Positions 49,440-58,440 of a DNA stretch of 64,000 bases are shown here, piece after piece. The stretch's first letter is position 1. The number at the start of each line of letters is the position of its first letter. Both the position numbers and the translations under genes were made by a program. Source of the stretch: Himantopus leucocephalus (taxonomy: Eukaryota > Chordata > Aves > Charadriiformes > Recurvirostridae); assembly GCA_003993805.1 (NCBI GenBank), contig RSEF01000002.1, positions 68,107,044 through 68,171,043 on the forward strand. The letters are read 5' to 3'. The notes beneath the pieces are model-generated. The model saw only the letters and a program-made list of their open reading frames with translations. It searched no databases and was not told the DNA's origin.

Positions 49440-50170
49440 TCGGCACGAAAGAGCACTCGGGTTTTGCTCCGATTGCGCTTCCCCGTCTGAGTGCTAGGCA
49501 TCTCTCTTCGGGGGAATTCTGTGCTTGATCTCCATCATATAACTTCGGAGCTTGCGATGGGATCCTGTGCAAAACAGCTGTGCGGATTCACAGCAGCTAT
49601 CTTCTTACATTTCCCCGACACCGTGTATGGTTTCAGTGTAAAGAGCCAGGGAGCGCAGCGTTGCGAGGTGGTGCCCGGCTTTCGCAAACAAAGGGGATGG
49701 AGGACTCTGTGCCACCTGCTCTGTCACTTGAACAAATGTTAGGAGTAAAACAAGCTACAAACCGCTTACTACTGTTTGTTGGATGATAACTTTATGCAGC
49801 AGCAATTCCATCGATCATCAAGGTCAGCTTTTTTGCTTTTGTTTCTCAAGCGAACCGGTCCCTCGGTTCCATGCTCCTATAGGAAAGATGGTAAAACAGC
49901 CAAAGATGTTAACTGCTCGGTGCCCTGACGGTGAACAGCGTTGCAGAGCTGCGTGCTCTTACTCGGGGACCGCCAGGGGTGTCCAGATGTTTGTGCGTTA
50001 AACAGAGTGGCACAACACCTCTGCAGGAATTGGCAGGCGAGAGTGTTTGCTTCTTGACTTGGATTGAAAGCTTTTGAGTCGGCAATGTCAGGAAAACATT
50101 GCCACCGTCCGCAAACCACAGAGCGCCCTGTCGTGTCCATACGTGAGGAAAAAACCCTTCTGCTCATTTT
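49440..50170. promoter_or_regulatory. CpG-enriched block, candidate regulatory element
   Basis: GC and CpG rise clearly above the flanks in two patches (about 49440-49690 and 49845-50150). Motifs include GCAAACCACAGAG (RUNX-type, near 50113-50125), GAACCGGTCCCTCGGTTC (an imperfect palindrome at 49852-49869) and CCGCCAGGGGTG (partial CTCF-like, 49970-49981). Overlapping short frames occur on both strands with no domain. I read it as enhancer or promoter DNA. Confidence 0.35.
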
Positions 50171-50579
50171 TTCCTGATTATTTTGTGGGACAGTGGATTT
50201 GCTGAAATTACCAGTTATGAAAATGGTGAATGCCCCTCTGCTTCTTGCTGTAGTCGCTCATGAGTGTGGGGCTGAGTGGGAAAAGGAGTGGTCTTGGCGA
50301 ACAGCTTATTAGTCTCAAATAAATTATTCAGAACGCAGGTTTGGATACAGATTGCAGGGAACGATAATGGAGTTGGTTTTCTGAGCCTGTTCATGTTATG
50401 AAGACATGGAGTATGCTTTTCAGGAATTCACTTAAGTGGAATCAGCTTTGAATAACGTAGCCTGGAAGTAATATTGCTGCCATCCAGCTAGTGTCTGTGG
50501 AACAGCATTCTGCCTCCTGAAGCATTGGCGTTGAAGACGGATAGATAGGGAGATATTTATTTTTTGGCCTATTTTTTTT

Positions 50580-51290
50580 TTAAAGGGAAATTCTGACTAA
50601 CCACTGGAGAGGGGCATGTTTCGGTCGAGATTTTTTCCCCCCCTGAGTGAAATAGTGGACCACATCAGCATCCGATTTGGGTGCGTCATGTGGTTTCTCA
50701 TGTGATGCTGGTCTCGCTGCGCTTTGGAGAGTGAGCCTTTGTGACTCCGCACTCTTGGACAGTAGCATCCAGCAACACAGGAGACTTTGGGGAGGGAGAG
50801 GAAAAGAGACAATTCCCCCAGAAAACCCCCAAAGCCCAGAGAAATAAAGTTACCATAATTTATTATAGTTATTGTTTCTTCTTAACTGTTTTGGCTTTTA
50901 TTTTTAATTCTGGGTCTTCCCTTTTCTCCGTTCCTGCAGGCATAAAGCTGCACTGTTCGGAAGAAGCGAGATTGTCTTTCCTTACAGCTACGATGCTGCA
51001 CCGCTCTCGACACAGCCTGCTTTTCCCCCCATTTACCTGGGCGGCTGCTGCTCTTTCTGCTGCTGCTGGGGCTGCTGCAGTCTCGCTGCCCGTGCTTCAC
51101 CCCGGCTTGGCTGACTCGAAACTCACTCGTCTGCACATTGCTAAAGAAGAAGAGCGATGGAGCCGCGTTTTTTCTGTTGGTTCTGGAAGCAGAGGGTTGC
51201 AATGTGTGACGATTTGGGGGTTTTCTTGGGGGGGGGGAGGAGGAGAAAGGAGGGGTGTTAATCTCGGATGGGGTGGGTGAAAGCTTAAAG
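50580..51290 (+). promoter_or_regulatory. CpG-enriched block with splice-like sites, possible alternative promoter or 5' exon
   Basis: About 700 bases with raised CpG. It contains two strong acceptor-like sites on +: a pyrimidine tract ending GCAG at 50936-50939 and CTTTCCTTACAG ending at 50987. Upstream (50660-50800) are GTGGTTTCTCATGTG-type motifs. Downstream lie a (GCT)n-rich patch (51040-51085) and G-runs (51216-51250). One frame from 50946 to 51206 is open without an ATG; a second has an ATG at 50993. Possible readings are a 5' UTR exon, a lncRNA exon or only an enhancer. Confidence 0.3.
50988..51206 (+). other. Open frame with signal-peptide-like leucine run, no start codon
   Basis: Downstream of the acceptor-like CTTTCCTTACAG, one frame is open for 73 codons to TGA at 51207-51209 and includes the hydrophobic run GRLLLFLLLLGLLQSRC (51039-51089), which looks like a secretory signal core followed by cysteines. 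It has no in-frame ATG: the frame is closed upstream by TAA at 50943-50945. It would need an upstream exon to supply a start, which is unusual for a signal peptide. The leucines come from a (CTG)n-type repeat, so coincidence is the likelier explanation. Confidence 0.12.
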
Positions 51291-51479
51291 TAATATTATG
51301 TAAAGTAATCCAGTGCTTGACAAGGGCATCAGCAGCAAGAATCCAGCCTCTGCTGCTCCAGAGGATTAACATGGGGAAGCCACAGTGCTGCAGTCGGGTT
51401 TCACCTCAGCGTTGTGCTGGAGATGGATAAATAAGGTATCGGTTGTGTCTGCCTGTTAAGGCAAAGCCATGGGAGAAGG

Positions 51480-51700
51480 AGAGAGCGAGCGAATGCAAAT
51501 GCAGAGGAAGAAGAAATGCTACGTGCCGTTTGTCTGATTCCGTGCATTCTCATTGCAGAGAGGATGGCATGATTAACAAAGCAACGTATGGACGGAGGGA
51601 CTGTAAATTGTAGCTCAAACGCTCCTGATGCTGTCAGGGAGGGAACTGATGAGCTAGGTGGCTGCAGCGATATCCCCAGGGAAAACAGCAGCCACGTACT
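51480..51700. promoter_or_regulatory. Candidate enhancer with octamer site
   Basis: GAGCGAGCGAATGCAAATGC carries a perfect octamer ATGCAAAT (51493-51500), followed by GATTAACAAAGCAACG (homeodomain and Sox-like sites near 51570-51585). Unique sequence without frame structure. Regulatory role inferred from motifs and from lying between two CpG-rich blocks. Confidence 0.3.
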
Positions 51701-51702
51701 CT

Positions 51703-51744
51703 CTCTATATATATGTATGTATGTGCTTTTGTGTGTGTGTGAGA
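51703..51744. repeat. (AT)n/(GTAT)n/(GT)n compound microsatellite
   Basis: ATATATAT, GTATGTATGT and GTGTGTGTGT units in succession. Simple repeat. Confidence 0.85.
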
Positions 51745-51799
51745 GCATGTATAGACATGAAAGAAAGACATTTCTGACCAATTTACAGAGGAAGTTTGT

Positions 51800-52930
51800 C
51801 ACTTTGCTGGGTCAGACTTGATTGCAGCTTGTATTTTCAGCTATAGCTCTACACCCATTTCCTGACTGAGGCGGCACTTTGTGAAAACAGATGTAGGCAG
51901 AATTCTTTTGAGAAATGTGAAAGCAGATCCTTTCCGCTTAACACCTTGAAGTACTGAATCTTCTGCACTGTGCTGAGAGAAACTGTGGGGTTTTCGTTTT
52001 CTCCATCTTAAAATCTTTATAAACACAGCTGTATTCAGTATGCTGAAAAATTCTATACTGTAAATAGAAATGTGATCAATCTAATCAAAATAAATGCATC
52101 CCAGATGACTTCTAGACCAGCTGGCTACCACAGTCATCAGATGGCTAAATGCTCAACTGAGCATTTATATTCAGCATTATAGTTACATTTTTTATTACCT
52201 TTTTTTTTTTAGAATTTAAAAATCAGCCTCTAATTAAAAAGGATTCTTCATCTACTGAAAAAAGCCAATGCTCGCATTTGGCAATATACTTCTCTGAAAT
52301 GTACCTGGGTGTATTTTTTTATTGCCGAACATGCATGGGGGAGACTGTGTTTTTAGAGCAGGTAGACTTGTCACAGCAGAGGCGTATTTAGTTCAGTAGG
52401 CAGCTCGGCTTGGCCATGTCTGAACAATGCAGAAATAGGGAAAACAAGTGCTGCGCTCAGCCAGCACGGCTTGGCATGGCTTCTAGCAGCTGCCTACAGA
52501 AAAAGAGGGTTTTTTTCCTCCTTTTTTTTTTTTTTTTCTTTTATACAGATCCGTAGACCATAATGTCATCCTAAAATGCGTACAAGGGGATTTCCCAATA
52601 GTCATGGTGAGCTACCCTGCAAGACGCCTGTCTGGCCCTTCCACTATTTGTTACCCAGCCTACAAAGGCAGCCCTGTGTGTTGGATTATATTTAGCCAGC
52701 TGTTGGGTAACATTCTTGTGCTGGGGGCAAAGGAGTCCTATTACTCCCAAACTTTAGTTTTCTGTTTGCTTAAAGAAAAATAACCTTGGCAATAGAGCAG
52801 GCTCTGCAAAGGAGTTTATGCCGCTCCTGTACCTTTCTGAAACTGTCGTGTGCTTCTGACTCGGGCAGTTTAAAGCAAGAAAGGAGGAGGAAAAGAGGCT
52901 CTTAACTCGCAGCTTCAAAGCTGCAGAGAC
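51800..52930. other. Gene-free sequence with T-tracts
   Basis: No exon supported. T-runs occur at 52200-52210 and 52510-52542. GC rises slightly near 52380-52500. No repeat family recognised. Confidence 0.45.
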
Positions 52931-52939
52931 GAGCAAAAT

Positions 52940-53260
52940 GTCAGCAGCTTGTAATTAGGAGTCCATGGTTACGTCAGTGACTGTATCTCTCCAAGAATAG
53001 CTATGTGATGTGTGCCACAAAGCAAAGGAAGACAGTCATAACCTGGTTATCAAGCCTGGTTCAAACAAGAAAGAGCAAAATGGATTAATGAAGCTGCTGT
53101 GTTCCTAAATCAAATGTGGACGGATTACATGTACAAGGCTTGCTGAATTCTGCAGCAGTGAAGACTGAATTATCAGTTTGTCAGAGGGCACGCATTCACC
53201 GAGTGAAAGTGTGAATCCTTCAGAAAAATTGCAGATGAACCGTCTATCCTAGCAAATGTC
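52940..53260. promoter_or_regulatory. Candidate conserved non-coding element beside a CpG island
   Basis: Unique sequence with CTTGTAATTAGGAGTCC (homeodomain), GGTTACGTCAGTGAC (CRE/ATF-like), CCACAAAGCAAAGG (HMG-box-like) and AATGGATTAATGAAGC (homeodomain). It has no open frame of note and runs directly into the CpG-rich block at 53270. Motif texture suggests an enhancer adjoining a promoter. Confidence 0.35.
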
Positions 53261-53269
53261 TTCCCCAGC

Positions 53270-53910
53270 TCCATCCTGTCCGGGCGGCTGTGTGACACGG
53301 AGACACGCTCTGCAGGGAGAGACCGGCGAGCCGCACGGAGAGGTGTTTAAAAGGAAGGGTGTGATTAAACACAAAGCGAGCATGCCGAAATTCTGTTCTT
53401 GGCATGGCATTACAGATTTGATACTGAAATACCACCCCAGAGAAAGAAGGCTGGCCGGGGTCTGGTGTGGTTTATATTAAGGCTTCTCTGGTTAAGAGTG
53501 AGAGGGGGAGGGAAAGGGCTTCGCGCAGCATCTTGCAGCCACGCAGAAGTCCCCAGGGCTGCCGGGGGGAAGAGGGATGTGCGCGGCTGTGCGCTCTTAA
53601 AGGCACATGCCCAGAGCCCCCCAGGAGCTTCCAGACCTCCGCGATTATTTTTAGGTCTGTGCAGGCAACTCAGCAGCGTTTAAGCAGTGAGATTGCAAGG
53701 GAGGGGGGGGGCTTGCTTCATCGGCGTCGACTGGCTTTTCTCCACGCTGTGGCTGGAAGATGTTTACAGGGCTTTTATCGGTGCCCCTCCGCAATATTCA
53801 GTGTGCGTGTCTGCCCGTGTTCACGCTGCCCGGTTGCTAGAAGCCCTGGCGCGGTTCCCTGCTCCCAGCAGAAGTCGGTTGCAGTTCAGCTCTGTTTATG
53901 TCACTCTTTA
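53270..53910. promoter_or_regulatory. CpG-island-like block, candidate promoter
   Basis: About 640 bases of GC-rich DNA with more than thirty CpGs by eye, including eight in roughly 70 bases at 53278-53346. This is the strongest CpG cluster of the window. A TATA-like GTTTAAAAGG lies at 53344-53353. Overlapping + frames of 74-153 codons cover 53399-53928. The longest (53467-53928) is cysteine- and arginine-rich with no recognised domain, as expected when GC-rich DNA lacks stops. Best reading: a CpG-island promoter (alternative 5' end or lncRNA) or a poised enhancer. Direction is not determinable. Confidence 0.45.
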
Positions 53911-53972
53911 ATTTACCAGGATAGGTAGATTGCATTATGCAAACAGTGGGGTGGGTTTTTTGGTTGGGGTTA

Positions 53973-53988
53973 TTTTTTTTTTTTTTTT
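53973..53988. repeat. Poly-T tract
   Basis: Sixteen consecutive T after a GGTTGGGG-rich patch. Simple sequence. Confidence 0.9.
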
Positions 53989-54049
53989 GACTGTGAACAC
54001 AAATTTGTAGGAGGAGATGACTCTGTATATTAAACCAATAGCTCTTTGA

Positions 54050-54720
54050 ATTGTGTGTAGTATAATTTAAATATACTTACTTTAATTAATAGAAGGTTAC
54101 AAAAGCTGGCATTGTCTGGGGCTGTTTAATTTACATCTTAGGTTTAGTCAATGAGCATAACCTGCCTGATTAGAATAGTGTATTCTGCGCAGCCAACAGG
54201 GTGGAAGACATTATTTTGTTTGTGTTAGTTCAAACAGCTGGTCATTAATGCAGTCCCCATCTCCAGAGTGAAGTGCTAGTGGACATGAATGGCCGCCTGA
54301 TTAATGCTGCCCCTCGACGGGTCCTTCATCCAGCAGCGATGCTCGCAGCAGAATAATGCAGCGTGATTTGATTGCGCTCTAACAGGGTAGTATGTCATTG
54401 TGTCACCGAGCAATCGAGGTTATTATGGGGCAGGGCAGACAGACGGGACAGTGGGGTTACTAGACCGTGGCATTTTTAGAAATGCGGGCCTGACCTACTT
54501 AGAGTTATTCTTGCTGGCTGGCAGCTGCCTGGCGCGGGGCTCCCCCTCATAGGCTGCCGCTGTTGCTAGGGGGAATTAGCATGAATTTTTCCACATGCAG
54601 ACTCGGTGATTGAATGATAAAAGCTGACTGGAATTAAAGAGATTCGGTTCAGTATTATGCAGATTTATCTCCCTCGTTGTTTTGTGGGGTTTTTTTTTTC
54701 CCTCTATCTCAAATGCATAA
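54050..54720. promoter_or_regulatory. Candidate strongly conserved non-coding element
   Basis: Unique, balanced sequence with repeated homeodomain-type sites (CCTGATTAGAATAG; GGTCATTAATGCAG; CCTGATTAATGCTG; GAATTAGCATGAATTTTTCC) and an evenly spread set of CpGs in otherwise AT-rich context. All frames are closed by stops at short range (for instance the + frame from the ATG at 54287 stops within 25 codons), so it is not a coding exon. It lacks any repeat. This is the texture I associate with ultraconserved-type developmental enhancers. Depth of conservation was not measured. Confidence 0.4.
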
Positions 54721-57700
54721 AAAGGAGCAGAAGACAGTTTGTTTCCATTTATTTTTGACCTATTTTTTTTTTCCAGGGGAGGGCAGAATTGTTGTGAATT
54801 TTTGATCATCGTTTACTATTTAAGCCCTTGAAATGATATGACAGTGGGCATGCATCTTTAATGTATGGGAGCTTCAAATGCTGTCTCTTTGGAAGGGAAT
54901 TAAATGAATATATTTTGCGTTCTGGTCAGACCGCTGCCTCTTTCTAGTTGAAGCTATGTCAGATTCCCTCGTCTGGAAAGGAGAAACGTATACCAGGTTT
55001 TATTGCATAACATTACTCTTGGCTATTTTTAGCTGCCTGTACTTCACAAAATTAGTCCTGTGTTTATGTTGGTGGATGAAATTAATCCTCGGACTATGTC
55101 TGCTATATGCAGAGACAGACGCCTCGGGTATGCTGCAGTGTTGTCTGTCATGTTCATCAGAAAAGGTGTTCACATACTACAGACGTATCAGCACTGCATA
55201 CCTAGTGGAAAACTGATACCTGGCCTGTAATCAGATCAATTAGAGAATGTCTTCTGGATTTTGGAGTATTTTTCAGGCTTTGGTTTGAAGTTGGATTCTC
55301 TAGATGGCCCTTTTTTATTTATCTACATCTGCCTAAAATAGTGTTATCTTTTCAGAGAGCTCTGTGCTCCCTCAGGAAGCAAATAACAACAATACTCAGT
55401 GAAGAATCCTTTGATGTAATTATGAATATTTCCTTTGTTATTATCACTAATTATAGAAGATCTTTGTTTAAACCGCAATTCCCCTCTGTGTGATCCTTTA
55501 CCATGCAAAGAAGTTACAATTTAGTGCTTATAATTTTAAGTTAATTTTTCATGGCAAAGCATCATGACGTCACACTTGAAGAATTGGGAGTTTTCAAAGT
55601 AAGAGGCAGTTGGGGATGGGGGAGAGAGACCCAAAAGTCTTCAGAATTGCAAAATAAAAAACGTGACTCGGTGCTGAAAAGTAGTGAGCTCATTTGTGTC
55701 TGAAACGGTTTCATTTGAAATTCTTGGATAAACGAGATACCTTTAACAGGGGTGTGAGCAGCCTGCAGGTCTGTCTGGATGGGCAGCAGCCTCCCTGGAT
55801 GCAGAGCTCCCCTGCCTTGGCCCCTGGAGTTTCTCGGGAAGGTATGAAGAGGAAGCAACTGGAAATGGAGCCCTGCATTTGAATGTGTTTTGTGGCCGAG
55901 GCGAAGCATTCAGTTCCTACAGATTTGAATTTCCTGTGTCTCTTTCCTGGCCTTGATTCATTACTGAAACTCACACTGCTTCCTTCTCTGCTCCTTCCTG
56001 ATGGTCCCATGGAGTGACAGTTTTTTAGAGAAGTGAAAGTGAAGAGAGGCACTATTTGGTGCCCAGTAATTGTGTTCTGCTTGGCTGTCCCTAGAGGTGA
56101 CTCCAGAAAGTGAAACAGCGGTTTTTGTCCCACTTCCCTCAGCAATATTGTCTTGATCAAAGCCTGATCTCCTGATCTGCTTTCCTGCAGGATGCTGTTG
56201 GTGGCTGCGTCTTCCCACCTGGGCTGTGGTTTTCACATCAGTCTTCCAAACTTATCTTTATGTTGTGTTGTCTGCTGAGCTTCTCCCCAGTTGCTTTCCC
56301 CGTGATGAACCAGTTCAAGTGATCAGAGAAAAGGGCTGGAGCATGGCCAGGTTTGGCCCATCCCCATGTCTCCTCGGTGGGCAGCCTGGTACCCAGCTCG
56401 GCAGCCTCTTTGCTAATAAAAGGGGCGTAAAGTCATGGAAGTCAGTTCCTCATGGGAGGAAAAGGCAACTTTGCTTTCGAGATGCTAGGCAACAGCAATT
56501 ATCTGTTGAGTTTCATGCCCTCGTTGGTTGTAGCCAGTTGTAGTTTCATCCAATTCACTTGGGATATTAGCTAACTTGGACTTCAGTAAATCAAACTGAG
56601 CATGCAGTATTATATTAATTTCAGCAGAAACCTATTTTCTAGAAAAATTATTTGAGTGTCATCTTATTTTGGTATATTCCTGCTAAGAAAGAGGGAGTCC
56701 AAAGAAAAGCAACAAACAACGTAAAGCGTATACTCTGTGGAAAAGAGTTGTATCCTTGATATTTGTTTGGGATTTCAACGCTGTGAACATTTATAACAAA
56801 CATCAAATCGGCAGTTTAACAAACCATCAAGTGACATACTAAATATAAAAAATGCAGTGCACCAGAAATTTTATTCAACATTAGGTTACTTTTCTGAAAG
56901 TCTCTTTAATTGGAATTATTCCAAATAAATGAATGTGTGAATAATCTGATCATAATGCTTTGGGTAATTATAAGTAGCAGAAATATGGAGTTAATGAAAC
57001 AAAACCAAAAGCATAAGAAACAGGACACCAGAGGAGTTTGAAATATATGTCTGTGTTGAAAATATTGTCAATTGTGCACATTCCTTTGAAAAAATATGTT
57101 AATCATTTTCTGATGATCTCCTCTGAGGTTTCTATTGTTGCAACAACTTACACCTCCTACCTTGAAGTTGCTTACCTACAAAAGATTGTGTTGTATTGTT
57201 CAACATTCTTGTACCATGACCTTTCCTGTGAGCTATGAAAGATCTATTATGCTGAGTTTAAAGCTCTAGGGTGGCTAAGAGAGTGCTGATTTACTGGTAG
57301 CATATGCAGGCAATAATTTTTTATTTTTTTTTCCCCAGCAAAAGACCCAGAATCCTGCCTCCATTTGCAGCTGTGAGATGTCTGTGCTTCTTGCTGTATT
57401 CCTGACCTCGAAGTCTTGGCTGGTCATCGATTTGTTGCGCATTTTGTGATGTCATGTCAACTTTCTGTTTTTATGAAAATGACCAGAGGATACAGGGTAT
57501 AGAGCGACACATCTAGATTCCCATGAAGGGATTACAGCCGCCAGGAGTGAGTTGATTCCCAGCCTTCACCTCCTGCCAGGGCCATAAAGATCAGTTCTTC
57601 TGCAGCAAATGTGTTTCGGTTCCGATTTCAAACCAAAAGTACAAGGAATTGTATTATATTTCTTAGAAGACTGGCAGTTGGCGCATTCCTTTTATTGCAA

Positions 57701-58326
57701 TACAGTAGGGAATACAAATGTTTTACAAATTAAAATAATCTTTACAAGATTTTTTTCTGTGATCCATTAACATGGAAACAAATTCTGTAACATACTACCG
57801 TCAGCCAGGAGCAGTACTGTTGTGGCTCCCACATTCATGCTTTTCCTGCATCCATGGATGTCTGTGCCTATACACTCAGAAATGCTGTATACATGTAGTG
57901 TGTGCGAATGCGTATACAAGACACAAGCGTAACTTACACAAATACAACACTGAAGCATATAGTCTGTAATCACAGTTGTCTCAGGGTAGTACCAAAACCT
58001 GTGCCTCTAGATGTACGATGCTGGTTTGTGTATGATGAAAAGTGGCTTGTCATAAAATTCATGCAGTTCTGGTGTGTAGCATAACCATTGCGTTAATGCT
58101 GTCATCCCATTCACCACCAGCAACAACAAAAAATCATGATGGTATGTAGTACAGAGAACAAAAAGGATAGTGTGGTGAAAAGTAGGGTGTACCTAGATAG
58201 ATGGGTTTCATAACCACTCGTGCCCTTTTTGTATTCAATAGCAATGTAAAATGAAATGCATGATAGGCTGTTTAAGAGGGAGAGATGTATTTTATATTAT
58301 CGTTAATTCTTCCCTCCTGCTCTTAG
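54721..58326. other. Gene-free sequence
   Basis: No coding exon supported. The 86-codon + frame at 54956-55216 is hydrophobic and cysteine-rich but has no family resemblance, and overlapping minus frames at 55562-56236 (up to 149 codons) look like chance. A strong acceptor-like T-rich tract ending CCCCAG lies at 57318-57340 with no convincing exon behind it. Confidence 0.45.
55565..55572. promoter_or_regulatory. Perfect cAMP-response element (CRE)
   Basis: The palindrome TGACGTCA, the full consensus for CREB/ATF dimers, within CATCATGACGTCACACTTG. Full CREs containing a CpG are rare in CpG-depleted DNA, so retention may mean selection. No promoter was identified nearby, so it would act as a distal element if at all. 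Confidence 0.5.
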
Positions 58327-58440
58327 GCCACACCTACTTCAAAAGTGAATCCAGACTCAGATCTCGACAGAGATCGTGACCCTGTTGAAACCAATGGCTG
58401 TTTTATCCTGGAATTCAGTGGAGCCAGGCTTTCATCTCTG
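58327..58440 (+). other. Exon-like segment, unknown transcript
   Basis: A pyrimidine-rich acceptor-like sequence (TTCTTCCCTCCTGCTCTTAG, ending 58326) precedes a segment open in one frame whose start (ATPTSKVNPDSDLDRDRDPV) is charged, soluble-protein-like and unusual for this AT-rich neighbourhood. The other two + frames close with TGA within about 20 codons. The only nearby donor-like site is weak (GTATTT at 58441). I recognise no family. Low-confidence candidate for a coding or lncRNA exon. Confidence 0.15.

Noticed and set aside
49970..49984. CTCF-like site CCGCCAGGGGTGTCC
   Set aside because: Matches only the first ten positions of the core; the last three informative bases disagree.
50741..51280. 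179-codon + frame with alanine-rich and glycine-rich parts
   Set aside because: Ala run comes from a GCT repeat and the Gly run from a G-tract; no domain. Kept only as part of the regulatory/exon candidate.
53467..53928. 153-codon + frame over the CpG-rich block
   Set aside because: Cys- and Arg-rich translation typical of unread GC-rich DNA; three overlapping frames are open at once.
54287..54358. Small + frame starting at an ATG inside the candidate conserved element
   Set aside because: Stops within 25 codons and has no splice donor; coding is not supported.
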